This document shows positions 12,345-23,500 of a DNA stretch of 64,000 nt, one piece after another. The stretch's first letter is position 1; each line of letters opens with the position of its first letter. A program made the translations under genes and the position numbers. The notes under the pieces were generated by a model that ran no database searches, had not been told where the DNA came from, and saw nothing but the letters and a program-made list of their open reading frames with translations. This DNA is from Phorcus lineatus (lineage: Eukaryota; Mollusca; Gastropoda; Trochida; Trochidae). The stretch covers positions 23,606,839-23,670,838 of the forward strand of contig OV121091.1 in the NCBI GenBank assembly GCA_921293015.1, written 5' to 3'.

Positions 12345-12455
12345 TCGTCCAAAAGTTAGAAAGTGTCCGGCGACATTAGAACTTGTTCGGATGGATTGTG
12401 AAAAGTTGTCCGAAAGTTAGAAATTGTCCAGCAATGTTAGAATTTGTCCTGATTT
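12345..12455. repeat. Short tandem duplication upstream of the transposase gene
   Basis: Two copies of about 63 bp, each with TTGTGAAAAGT(C/T)GTCC followed by AAAGTTAGAAA and GTCC. Related GTCCGG fragments continue to about 12520. It sits roughly 250 bp before the transposase start and could belong to its promoter region, but no TATA or initiator could be assigned. Confidence 0.7.
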
Positions 12456-12705
12456 GTTATTTTTGCAAATCGTGAAACAAAATGTCCGGCTTTCGCCAGG
12501 ACAATTAGAAAATGTCCGGATTATTGATGACCGCTGGCGCCAAAGGCGCGCAACGGCAAATTTGTTTCAAACACTTACAAAATGTGGCAATTGAATGTCC
12601 ATGAAGCTCACATTGAATTTCTCTGTACAACAGGTCATGTGTTGATGTTATTATATCTTGCGTGTGCCTGAATTATTTTCAATCATTTACAGATTGATGT
12701 GAAAG

Positions 12706-14700
12706 ATGCCTAAGGCCAGGAGGCCGCGAACCAGGAGTTGGGAAGGTCCGTCAACGTCTAGCGACGACGACTTCATCAACGAGGTCCATGCCGATGAAGC
12801 TTCTGATATGGAATCAACTGATGAGAGTGATAGTGACAGTGACAGTGACAGTGATAGTGAAAGTGACATTGATAGTGATCAAGAAATAAGAAACATTGCA
12901 AGAGACATATTAGCTGGTACGGGTGAAACTGCTACGGCTGGTACTTCCACAGAGGAAGAGTTCATTGGCTTTGACGAGCAATATAATGAAATGGACACAC
13001 ATTTTGATGACCAAGATAATTTTATGGATCGCTGGGAAGAGGGGCCGAGGCAACGTGGACGTGTCGACTTGCATTTTACTGGCGCAACGGGATTAGGACG
13101 GTTTATAGAATTGCCTGATAACCCGCAACCTGTAGACTTTTTCGGACTGTTTTTTCATGAAGATGATTATGGATCATTGGCAGCAGAAACCAACAGATAC
13201 TTCCACCAACAGGTCGATGATAAGGTTCTGAAACCCTGTTCACGGTTGAGGCACTGGTATGATACGAATGCCGAAGAAATGAAAGTATTCATTGCAATGA
13301 CAATAGCAATGTCTCTGGTTGTACAGAGAAACTTTTCTGAGTATTGGTCAACAAGTGATGTTACGTCGACGCCCTTCTTTTCCAAGTGCATGCCCCGCGA
13401 CAGGTTCTGGCTACTGCTAACGTATCTACATTTGAATGATAACAACCTAATGCCGGGACGAAACACTCCGCATTTTTCACCAATGAATAAACTTGGCTAT
13501 CTGTACCAACGCATCGTGCATCGTTTTTCCAGAGTTTATAAGCCGCATCAAAACATTTGTGTTGACGAAGGGTTGGTGCCTTGGAAAGGCAATCTGAGTT
13601 TCAAAGTATATAATCCCGACAAGCCGAAGAAGTATGGGATAAAGGCCTACATGTTGTGCGACTCAACAAATGGTTATGTTTGCAAGTTCAAACTCTACAC
13701 TGGAAAAACAAATGAAGCTGTTTCTGTTGGTGGGAAAACGTATGATCTCGTCATGGACTTGGTGAAAGAATATGCTGGGAAAGGGTATCATGTGTTCATG
13801 GACAATTTCTATTCCTCGGTGGCATTGTATATAAACTTGTGGGAAATGGGAACTGGTGCGACGGGAACTTTGAGAGGAAATCGCAAAGGCATTCCTGAAA
13901 AGCTAAAGAAGGCACAGAAGAATCAGAAGAAAGGGGATATGACAATCTATCACAATCAAGACCTACTCGTTTTGCGGTATGAGGACAGGAAGTCAGTGTT
14001 GCTCATGTCAACCGTAGAAGACGCCGAAATTGTAGAGACAGGAAAGAAGAACCGAGTGACTGGGGAAGCAAATACGAGACCACGTATTGTGCACGAATAC
14101 AACAAATATATGGGAGGTGTGGATCGGGCCGACCAGATGCTGTCGTACACCCCGTTCAAAATGAAAACTCTTAAATGGTGGAAGCGCGTGTGGTTTCATG
14201 TGTTGAACGTTGCCATGTTGAATTCTTACATTATCTATAAAGAATTCTCAGAAGACAAACCTTTGAAAACAAGCCGTCAATTTAGAAAAGATTTGGTGCA
14301 GCATATGATCACCTTCGCCGAAACAGAAAAAGTGCCCTCCCTGCGCAGACGTCCTCGCGGCCGGCCGAGCACGAGCGACGATAGTGTCTTGCGACTCCAT
14401 GGTCGTCACTTTCCATCAAAGATTCAGCCTGTTGGAAAGAAGAAAAACCTAACACGCATGTGTGTTGTTTGCTCCAAAGCGAATAGAGAACTTCGTCGAA
14501 GGGAATTCGAAGAAACAAATCAGCCAGTTCGAAAGAAGAAAAGGGTAGGCAAAGAATCTTCTTTCGAATGTATCGAGTGTAATGTGGCTCTATGTGCAGC
14601 ACCATGTTTCAGAATTTATCACACGTCACAAGATTGCACTAAAGCTTATATCAGTTTGATGTCAGAGAAGGAAAATGAGGGGGATAATCAAGAAGATTGA
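12706..14700 (+). CDS. piggyBac-family transposase, full length
   Basis: This 664-residue enzyme would cut the element out and insert it at TTAA sites in the nucleus. The N-terminus is acidic, with a Ser-Asp repeat at about residues 40-60 built from AGTGAC/AGTGAT hexamers. The DDE_Tnp_1_7 catalytic core runs from about 130 to 510. Catalytic Asp287 lies in CVDEGLVPWKG, Asp366 in VFMDNFYSS, and Asp473 and Asp476 in GGVDRADQM. These match D268, D346 and D447/D450 of the moth piggyBac transposase in order and spacing. A C-terminal cysteine-rich domain begins near residue 585 (MCVVC, ECIEC, ALC..PCF, YH) and would bind the element ends. The start ATG follows GAAAG. A possible splice acceptor, CATTTACAG at about 12691, suggests an upstream non-coding exon. 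There is no stop or frameshift, so it may still be active. Confidence 0.97.
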   Translation: MPKARRPRTRSWEGPSTSSDDDFINEVHADEASDMESTDESDSDSDSDSDSESDIDSDQEIRNIARDILAGTGETATAGTSTEEEFIGFDEQYNEMDTHFDDQDNFMDRWEEGPRQRGRVDLHFTGATGLGRFIELPDNPQPVDFFGLFFHEDDYGSLAAETNRYFHQQVDDKVLKPCSRLRHWYDTNAEEMKVFIAMTIAMSLVVQRNFSEYWSTSDVTSTPFFSKCMPRDRFWLLLTYLHLNDNNLMPGRNTPHFSPMNKLGYLYQRIVHRFSRVYKPHQNICVDEGLVPWKGNLSFKVYNPDKPKKYGIKAYMLCDSTNGYVCKFKLYTGKTNEAVSVGGKTYDLVMDLVKEYAGKGYHVFMDNFYSSVALYINLWEMGTGATGTLRGNRKGIPEKLKKAQKNQKKGDMTIYHNQDLLVLRYEDRKSVLLMSTVEDAEIVETGKKNRVTGEANTRPRIVHEYNKYMGGVDRADQMLSYTPFKMKTLKWWKRVWFHVLNVAMLNSYIIYKEFSEDKPLKTSRQFRKDLVQHMITFAETEKVPSLRRRPRGRPSTSDDSVLRLHGRHFPSKIQPVGKKKNLTRMCVVCSKANRELRRREFEETNQPVRKKKRVGKESSFECIECNVALCAAPCFRIYHTSQDCTKAYISLMSEKENEGDNQED

Positions 14701-14804
14701 AGAAAGAAGAAAGAAGCAGAAGTGTGGATGAGCGTTACTCTCCTTATAAAGTTTATTCTTCACATCAATAAGGTGAATAAGTGTAATATAAAATACTGAT
14801 TGTC

Positions 14805-14810
14805 AATAAA
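14805..14810 (+). terminator. Polyadenylation signal AATAAA of the transposase gene
   Basis: AATAAA lies 105 bp after the transposase stop codon and is followed by a T-rich run at 14816-14824, a plausible 3' end signal for its mRNA. Confidence 0.6.
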
Positions 14811-14939
14811 ATAATCTTTTTTTTAAGTCGTAAAAGAGACAGAGAAAGTCAATGTGAGCTGTCACTGGACGTTCGATACGAGCCGCATCACGAACCTACC
14901 CCCGATCTTTCGCAATTTGTTTTCTTAGAATCGGGTGGC

Positions 14940-16140
14940 GAAACTTCATACTTTTTACATCATCGTAAAGGGAAAAGAACTGGCTTTGATTCATTATGAA
15001 ATGTGTATGTGCGCAACACATAATAAAGAAGCGGCAAATAATGCGAGAAATGTCGCAATTATCAATTTTTTTCCCCAAATGTCTGAGGGTACCCCTCTTT
15101 AACGGTTCATATCTCCCGAACTATTTGGCACTTTTTAAATTTTTTTCCACCTTTCTCAAGCGGAAAGAATGATCTTTAATTCCATGTATAATATGCATGT
15201 GCGCAATTAATAAAAATGGTGCGGCGAGTGCTGCGACAAATGTCGCAAATAAAACGATTGTCAAAATCTATTTTCAAGTAGTTGAGGGTGTCGCTCTTTC
15301 GCGGTTCATATCTCCCGAACAATTTTATACTTTTTTATATTTTTTTCACCTATTTCAAGGGAATATAATTGTTTTTAATTCCATGTATAATATGCATATG
15401 CGCAGTCAATAATAACGATGCGGTGGATGATGCGACTGGTGTCGCAAATAGAACGCTTATCAAAATTTGTTTTCAAGTAGTTGAGGGTATCACTCTTTCG
15501 TTTTTCATATCTTTTGAACCAGTTGGCACCTTTTCATTATTTTTTCACAGTCGTAAGGACGAAAGATTTATCTTTATTTCCATGTATAATTTGTACATGC
15601 GCAGCAAGAAATAACGATGCGGCGTGCGTATAGAATGATTGATTTTATTATCTCGGAATGTTCGCCCGCGTGTGACTGCACGCACCGAGAGGATCGGTAC
15701 AGCAGGAAGCAACGCTGGTGCTTAGAACACTGGCACTCGCATGCTGGTGCCTCGGGGGTGCCCCGGGGGTATAACGGTACTAATTAGCGTACCGATGCCA
15801 GACTGCCCAAGGGAGAATTAGTTCTGGCTAAAAATCCCGTTATGTCGGAGCATCCTCGGGGTACCCCCAACCATCTTTCGCGGCGTATATCTTTTGAACA
15901 GGATGACATTTTCTAACAATCTTTTATCATCATAAAGAAGAATAAATTGTCTACAATTCCATATATAATACATGTATGCGCGGTAAGTATTAGGGATTTT
16001 ATTCAGCCGGAAATAAAGACAATCTTTAGATAATTGTAGAAATCTAACTAGAGGTCGCATTGTAAAAAGATATATATCATCGTAAAGAGGAATAATGTAT
16101 CTTCAATTCCATATAAAAAAATTAATTGTGCGATTATATT
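14940..16140 (+). repeat. Right array of piggyBac internal direct repeats (6 copies)
   Basis: The core seen in the left arm returns in the same orientation. GCGC anchors lie at 15011, 15201, 15400, 15599 and 15978, and a degraded GTGCGA lies at 16129. Spacings are 190, 199, 199, 379 (about two periods) and 151 bp. Between copies runs a second shared block, CGCGGTTCATATCTCCCGAAC. The double-length gap at about 15640-15900 holds unrelated GC-rich sequence with several GCTGGTGC motifs. Confidence 0.85.
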
Positions 16141-16349
16141 TAAGGATTTTCCGTAACTCTAAATAAAGACAATCTTCATATTGCAATAGAAACCGTTCTA
16201 GGTAGGATAAAAATTTCATTCAAAGTGTCGGATAAAGATCGTTCATTTGTGTACGGGATTGGCGGGCTACTTTTGTATCGAACGGTCAGTTTCATCCGTG
16301 ATCCGCCATGTGAATACACCATTTATCGAAAAAACAGCCGCGACTCGCG

Positions 16350-16468
16350 GTGCGAAATAATTCAGCCACAGGGGCTAATTGCGTTATTACCGTAGCGAGG
16401 CGAGTGCTGGAAAATTCAGCCACGGGGGCAAAACTGGTCAAAATAATATTCAGCAACGGAAGGGTTAA
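16350..16468. repeat. Subterminal repeats at the right piggyBac end
   Basis: Three copies of an AATATTCAGC(C/A)ACGG-like motif lie near 16360, 16413 and 16446, before the terminal AAGGGTTAA. Reverse-complemented they read GCTGAATATT, resembling the GGAATATT near the left end. They are probably transposase binding sites, by inference. Confidence 0.65.
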
Positions 16469-16934
16469 TGTGAAAATCAATATTGGAAACGTCAAAATGA
16501 ATACAACCTAATAAATCCCACCTAGCAACTCAACTTCATAAATAAGGCAAGGGGTTTTGTGGACATACGATCCTGTGGATACATCTGTTATAGCGAAATT
16601 ATTCTATCAAAATGTCCTTTTTATGCCCCTAATGAAATAAAACTATCAGCACCGAGGTTAGGATCAATTTAGCAGCAACAAATTAGAAAAACAACCACTA
16701 CCTAATCAACTTAATAAACAAGCTTCTGATTCCCCAGTTATCATTACAACTCACACTTCAAACATAACTGCTAATCAAATTGACAGGAAAATGACATGCT
16801 CTTAAATCCTCGTTACAAATGCCTTATTTTCCAGCAGCTGATTACAAGCTTAACTCTGTAATTTGCTAAAGATGTGCTAATTTCCCTCTGCCTCACTGCT
16901 CGCTGCTGCAGCTCTTCCACGTTGAATGTGTTGG
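16469..16934. other. Non-coding stretch right of the piggyBac element
   Basis: Host intron or upstream sequence resumes here after the right TTAA. No gene or repeat is recognised before the GA microsatellite. Confidence 0.6.
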
Positions 16935-16937
16935 TAC

Positions 16938-16996
16938 TGGAGAGAGAGAGGCGGAGAGAGAGAGGCGGAGAGAGAGACAAGGAGGCGGAGAGAGAT

Positions 16997-17067
<71 letters not shown>
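16938..17067. repeat. (GA)n microsatellite with GGCGG interruptions
   Basis: A purine tract starts as three GGCGGAGAGAGAGA blocks and becomes a GA run of about 70 bp. Open frames across it on both strands (Glu-Arg or Ser-Leu repeats) are artefacts of the repeat. Confidence 0.97.
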
Positions 17068-17069
<2 letters not shown>

Positions 17070-18060
17070 GAAAGCAGAGAAACGATAAAAAAAATTGAAA
17101 AAGAATATCATCTTCCAAAAACATTTATTCAAAATATCTCAATATAGATTTTTTTCATTAACTTCATCGTGGTTAATTTTCTGTTATATAATCACATGTC
17201 GAGTTGACTGAAGCCATTCCTATCGGCCAACTTCTTGGATCTTCTCATCTAAGAGATTCAACGGTTTTGGGAAGCCACTACTTCAGCTACTCTTAACATG
17301 AAAAAAGGACATGGTGACAGCAGCTTGCTTGATTGGAAGTATGCCTTCAAGGGTATTTCAGAGCAGACAGAATTTCTACGAATTCAATGAATGCCTGCAA
17401 CAACATTGTAGCCGTGCATGGCAGTGAAACCTGTGAGCAAAAGCTGAAACTGGAGAACCAAGGGTGTTACAATAAACTTTAACAGAAGATTACACTGTTA
17501 ACTTCTGTAGAAAAGTTACCAGACCGATGTAACATGGATTCCTTGGTATTACTGGATCGGATCCTTATCTTCAATCGAAACTAGTTGAAGTAATTTATGC
17601 AAAAGAACTGATCATTTTGCATTGTGGGTACTGGGCAAAAATATTTAAGTTAAATCAACTACCTGTGACTCATAACGAGACAGTGTCAAGGAACATAATG
17701 AAGAAACACACAGCTAATCATGTGACAGGGACAGGGTTTAAGAGCTCATTGAAGAGGTATGAGGAGTGTATGGAGCCTATATTGTCTCTATGCTGAAGAG
17801 ATGATTCATATTCATATTGGCTGCATGCTTTGTCTACCATAATCCAAGCCTAGCAACAGACGTAGCTATGTGACAGAGGTGTCACATTCAACTGCTAAAC
17901 ATCGCTGCAGAATAGACAGCTCGAAATCAAAAACAGTGCTTCAAACATAACACATTTTCCTCAGCTAAAATAAAAGCATTAAAGTCATTCTGATTTGTTC
18001 AATAGCTATCCATTGATTGGTGGCAAAAAAAATGTAAAGATGACTTAATAAATTGTTCGA
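17068..18060. other. Non-coding stretch, nothing recognised
   Basis: AT-rich, CpG-poor sequence. Neither strand shows a supported exon, RNA gene or transposon end. Confidence 0.6.
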
Positions 18061-18296
18061 TGATGTGTGTGTGTATGTATGTATGTATGTATGTATGTAT
18101 GTATGTATGTATGTATGTATGTATGTATGCATGCGTGCGTGTGTGTGTGTGTGAATGTATGGATGGATGGTTGGATGGGTGTGTGTATGTGTGTGTGTGT
18201 GTATGTATGGATGGATGGTTGGATGGGTGTGTGTGTGTGTATTTATGTATGTGTGTATGTATGTATGGATGGTTGGATGGTTGGATGGGTGTGTGT
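18061..18296. repeat. Compound GTAT / GT / ATGG microsatellite
   Basis: A GTAT run of about 60 bp is followed by alternating GT and GGAT/GGTT blocks. A block of the type TATGGATGGATGGTTGGATG appears three times, so the array has a higher-order unit. Two long open frames across it are repeat artefacts. Confidence 0.97.
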
Positions 18297-19090
18297 ACTT
18301 AAAATGGGTGGTTGAATGGATGCCAGATTGAATATCTGGTCATTGTGACTATCCACCACCTAATAGACTAAGTCACAATCACCTATATGCAACATCAATA
18401 GCTCTGATTACACAGTGAATGCTCAATAGCATTTACATGACACAAGGGAAATTCAGGCAATCAGGAACATCATCGGATCAATATTGATCATCAATTGAAG
18501 TGGCGGCCTCCAACACGCAACTGATCACGCTGTATGAACAAGCTGGTGAGGGAGACTGTGGTCCCTTTTCTCTCTTCATCCGTTTAGGCAACCCTTAACA
18601 ATGATGTCATCTCTTTCTCAGTGTAAGGTTACCCTTACAGACGCAAGGCTTGGCCTCATTTAACCTGATTAGGTCACCCTTACTACTTGATTGGTCTAAG
18701 TTTACAACAAGAAGAAGAAGAAAGAAGAAAATAATCTATTTGGTCTTGAAGAGATTTGTTCCTCGTCCACATTTCAATGGTGTACAGTCATGAACATTAC
18801 AGAGGCTGGACATTGTATTGTGATTTAATTCTTACCTCATTAGACAATTTAATATATTTAGCTACTTTTATGATTGTTGATTTATTTGAATCTTTAAATA
18901 GTGACGAAAATTTATACATACTAGGTCTAACCCAACAATATAATTTATAATAAAGCTAAAATTTCTAAGCTGTAAGTAATTTGGACAGATCAGCATAAAA
19001 TGGTACTTATCTTCAATAGCATTATAACCTTGGCTTTTGCAGTAATCACACTTTCGGTCTTCCCTAGGTATATAAAATATTATTATTATA
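18297..19090. other. Non-coding stretch with early copies of the AGGTCA minisatellite
   Basis: Diverged relatives of the following minisatellite appear at about 18588-18705 (GGTTACCCTTA, AGGTCACCCTTACTACTTG). A GAAGAA tract lies at 18710-18730. Nothing else is recognised. Confidence 0.6.
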
Positions 19091-19095
19091 TTTAC

Positions 19096-20420
19096 AAGGG
19101 CAGGTCACTCCTCACTACTTGCTTAGTTTAAGTTTACAAGGGCAGGTCACCCTTATGACTTGATTAGTTTAAGTTTACAAGGGTAGGTCACCCTTACTAC
19201 TTCTTTGGTTTAGTTTACAAGGGAAGGTCACCCTTAAGACTTGATTCATGGTCTATGTTCCCAAAGGTAGGTCACCCTTACGACTTGATTAGTTTAAGTT
19301 TACAAGGGTAGGTCACCCTTATGACTTGATTCATGGTCTATGTTCACAAAGGTAGGTCACCCTTACGACTTGATTAGTTTAAGTTTACAAGGGTAGGTCA
19401 CCCTTACTACTTCTTTGGTTTAGTTTACAAGGGAAGGTCACCCTTACGACTTGATTCATGGTCTATGTTCACAAGGGTAGGTCACCCTAACTACTTGATT
19501 GGCTTAAGTTTACAAGGGTAGGTCACCCTTATGACTTGATTCATGGTCTATGTTCACAAAGGTAGGTCACCCTAACTACTTGATTAGTTTAAGTTTACAA
19601 GGGTAGGTCACCCTTACTACTTCTTTGGTTTAGTTTACAAGGGAAGGTCACCCTTAAGACTTGATTCATGGTCTATGTTCACAAGGGTAGGTCACCCTAA
19701 CTACTTGATTGGCTTAAGTTTACAAGGGTAGGTCACCCTTATGACTTGATTCATGGTCTATGTTCACAAAGGTAGGTCACCCTTACGACTTGATTAGTTT
19801 AAGTTTACAAGGGTAGGTCACCCTTACTACTTCTTTGGTTTAGTTTACAAGGGAAGGTCACCCTTAAGACTTGATTCATGGTCTATGTTCACAAGGGTAG
19901 GTCACCCTTACGACTTGATTAGTTTAAGTTTACAAGGGTAGGTCACCCTTACTACTTCTTTGGTTTAGTTTACAAGGGAAGGTCACCCTTAAGACTTGAT
20001 TCATGGTCTATGTTCACAAGGGTAGGTCACCCTAACTACTTGATTGGCTTAAGTTTACAAGGGTAGGTCACCCTTACTACTTCTTTGGTTTAGTTTACAA
20101 GGGTAGGTCACCCTTATGACTTGATTCATGGTCTATGTTCACAAAGGTAGGTCACCCTAACTACTTGATTGGCTTAAGTTTACAAGGGAAGGTCACCCTT
20201 AAGACTTGATTCATGGTCTATGTTCACAAAGGTAGGTCACCCTTACGACTTGATTAGTTTAAGTTTACAAGGGTAGGTCACCCTTATGACTTGATTCATG
20301 GTCTATGTTCACAAAGGTAGGTCACCCTAACTACTTGATTCATGGTCTATGTTCACAAAGGTAGGTCACCCTTATGACTTGATTCACGGTCTATGTTCAC
20401 AAGGGTAGGTCCTCTATTCT
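19096..20420. repeat. AGGTCA-bearing minisatellite, about 31 units of roughly 40 bp
   Basis: Each unit contains GGGTAGGTCACCCTTA or a close variant (GGGAAGGTCACCC, AAGGTAGGTCACCC). Three linker types alternate: TTGATTAGTTTAAGTTTACA, TTCTTTGGTTTAGTTTACA and TTGATTCATGGTCTATGTTC. I counted about 31 GGTCAC cores. The core includes an inverted repeat, AAGGGT...ACCCTT, around AGGTC, so each unit could fold as a small hairpin. Linker types follow a recurrent order, which points to amplification of multi-unit blocks. AGGTCA is the consensus nuclear-receptor half-site. Confidence 0.95.
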
Positions 20421-20523
20421 ACTTGGATTGGTTGAAACTTTTAAGGGTAGGTAACCCTTACCACTAGATGGCAGGTTTATATGATTATGTAGCAGGACTG
20501 GAAATATTTCCTATTCATACTGT

Positions 20524-20594
20524 AGGGATTCAAACCTGGATCTACCCGGTTGAGAGACAGACAATTTACTGATTCAGCTTAAGGGATATCCCCT
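20524..20594 (-). repeat. tRNA-derived SINE-like fragment
   Basis: On the minus strand this holds a box-A-like TTAAGCTGAATCAG and, about 35 bp on, a near-consensus box B, AGGTTTGAATCCC, spaced as in a tRNA gene. The arms do not make a convincing functional tRNA, so it is called a SINE head or tRNA relic. Confidence 0.5.
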
Positions 20595-23500
20595 TAGCAG
20601 AACTGCCTACCTTCTGTTTCGTGAATGTGTAGACATTTTGTAACTAAGGTGTATTTTGTAATTTTTATCCGTACTAAAACAATTAAGCTAGTATTTTTAC
20701 TGTTAGTTTCGATGTGTCATGATCTGGTTTGATATTTCAAAAAGATTTTAACTAAAAATATACAGTTCAAATTGAATTTGTAACACATAATACTCGAATA
20801 CTCCAAATATATTTCTATGAAATGAAGAAATGATTTTTTTTCAGAATAGGTGTACAATTTGCAACATTGGTGTAAAATCATATTTTAAGACTACCAAGTG
20901 TACAAAATACTCCAAAAGAGTACAAGTAGGCAGCCCTGCCTTAGTCACCCTTATTACTTGATGATGTATCTTACTTCTCAAGGAAACGAAACTCTCTCAG
21001 CTACAGGAGGATATCAAAAGGCTCACTTTACAAGGTTAGGTAATAGATTTAGAACTGGTATTTGCTTCACTGGTTGCAATTAGTCCAGGTAATTGAGTAC
21101 ATCCATTCAATGTCTGTAAATGCAGAATTACAAAACCATCAACTGCTTAGGGATTAACATGTTTAGGAACACTTATATCACCTTTAACTGAAAATAAAAT
21201 CTCAAGAAATAGCTAGGGCATAGTCATATAAGTATATTTTGATAAAAAAGTATTACGAAAGAACCATTTTAATTAGACAATGATGTCAACTCTTCATTGT
21301 CATAATGGTGAACATTTGAAATTCATTTTCTCCATTTTGATACCGGTAGCCACATTATTCTTTTTAGAGTCCCACAAGAAAGCAACATCTCTCATCTTTT
21401 AACAATTTCCTTCTGACACTGGAACCAAACTCGAAGTTGCATAGGCAATGATCGAGTGCTCGCACTAACAACTGTGCTATATACCCAGTATGGAGCTTCT
21501 ATCAAAGTAATAGACTGTTGGTACTGTTATCATGAATACGAGACAGTGGAGGAATATAACTACATCAAAACAAGATATACATTTACAATCAATACAAGAT
21601 CAGAGCTATTTCCGACATCCCACACTGCATCTTCAAGGGACCACCGCCAGTGATATAAATGCACATTCTACATGAAGCCTACATCTCTGATAGAGCGCTG
21701 CATTAATAGTTTAATACATCAGGGACTCAATCCTGTGATAAAGCTGTCTATTTTGGACTGAACTGGGGGCTTTACTCTAAATGCATCTTTATTTAGATTC
21801 CAATGTGCTAATCTTTTTAAAGGGGACATAACCCTGTCACTCACTGTCAAACAGCTGATTTTACCTCTCCTATGTGTGCCACAACCTTAATTCATCATGA
21901 AATGTTGACTTCTAACATGTCTAACAAATAATATTAATGACAAAACAAGATGATGAGTTTTGAAAACTGAGAGTTGCAAAATTGAGATCTTTCCTTATTA
22001 CTGTTTATATTTTCTGCAATAGAATTTGAAAGGTAAGGGACATCACTCACTGACATAAATTGTTTTGGCAGTAAATGAGATAACAACAGCAGTGTGTGCA
22101 TGACACAGGAATTTCAAAGATAAAAGAAAGCTCCATCGATCCAGCCACAGAATTTGAACTTCACTGAATTAAAAAGATGAATTTAAACAAAAGAGCCAAG
22201 TCTTCAGCTTATCAAATGAAACAATCAATGTGATTATGCAGAGATTAAAGCAGTTATCAACTTAAAGTTGTGAGAAAACGAGCAGAAGCTTCTAGGCCAA
22301 ATAACAATTAAGTAGTAACCAAATGGACAATCAAAACTCTTTTACCAAATGACCAGCAGTCCAAGACATGAAGTAATTGACTTTTCACTTTAGGAAAAGA
22401 AAATGAACATTATAAGTTTTTAAGGACGCGATCCTAGAGGCCACGATGTATCTATACAGCTAATATATTCCAAAATGTTACCTTTTGATAGCTTTATTTG
22501 ACGTTAATTCTTTGAAATCCCAAATAGTTTTCTGACATCAACCCTCTAAGTTATGACAAGATCACTATACCTGAAAGTATTGATCACTATTGGCAAAGTT
22601 ATCCCTATAAAAGATTTCATCTCTCTTGAGCAAGTTGTTCTTGAGAAGAAGTTGAAAATTAACTTTTTGAAAGGATGGAAGAACTAACCAATGCCTGATG
22701 AGCTGAAACCTTGTGACCAGTTTTGTGATGGACATTAAGTTTCTGAGCTTAATGTAGTCCTGCTTCATGACTGTGTATATAAAGAAGCCTTTAATACAAT
22801 CTAATTCCTCATACAGCAAGTCTAGATTGACTGAATACACATATGAAATAAGGAGCCCAAAAAAAAATTATGGATGAAGGAACACTTAATTATTAAAATT
22901 TTTCATAGACTAAATTTTAGTCTAAGCTTAATGTTGAAGCTGTAGAAAACATATATATCTTGTTTAACATACATACAGTTATCATTAACATAATACATAT
23001 ACATAAACAGATGATGACACAAAGTCCATAACTTATTGAACATATAAACTCTATTGGACATTTGAGCTGCATGCATATTAAGTATCATTATAGTAGTCAC
23101 AGACTTTAGATATTAATGTTTGGAAAGTTGGCAGCCATTTCTGTTTTTGATCAAAATGTTTCTTGAAGATGACATCTTGACCATAGCCACATATCTATGA
23201 CATAAATGGCTGACATGATTCACTGAAGGAAGAACTTATCAGTTGGCAAACATCTTGAACACATTCCAAACATCTAACAGAGATAGAGAAATGATGGCAA
23301 ATTACCCTATTAGCAAGAATTACATTTATCTTATCGTGAGGTTCCCTAAATCTGTTTTCTTACAGGCTAGAATCTTTCATTAGGGGAAACGTTTGCTATT
23401 AGATAGTAGGAACATCCAGGGAGTGGGGTGAACACCACGAAGCCTGCCCCACTTGCCATACCCTCAATCTCTGAGAGTAAAAACAAGACACCTGCCTCTA

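Larger units (their letters stand above)
10033..16468 (+). mobile_element. Long piggyBac-superfamily DNA transposon, apparently intact
   Basis: Both ends carry TTAA (10033-10036 and 16465-16468), the piggyBac target site, followed by the superfamily-typical CCCT. The left end reads TTAACCCTTAAGATGCGG and the right end, reverse-complemented, TTAACCCTTCCGTTGCTG. The strictly matching terminal repeat is short (TTAACCCTT), with GAATATT shared further in. The element is about 6.43 kb, against the roughly 2.5-3 kb usual for the family. The transposase gene (12706-14700) occupies the middle. The excess is non-coding arms of 2.7 and 1.8 kb, carrying shared repeats on both sides of the gene, which argues that this is one element. 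It is much richer in CpG than the receptor intron that hosts it, as expected of a recent insertion. Exact ends are inferred by eye from the TTAA and CCCTT pairing. Confidence 0.87.

Noticed and set aside
16292..16495. Minus-strand open frame with a hydrophobic start, considered as the receptor signal-peptide exon
   Set aside because: It lies in the right end of the piggyBac element and crosses its terminus, so it is not host coding sequence.
16813..17147. Open frames rich in Glu-Arg or Ser-Leu
   Set aside because: They are translations of a GA microsatellite.
18060..18315. Two cysteine- and glycine-rich open frames
   Set aside because: They are translations of a GTAT/GGAT microsatellite.
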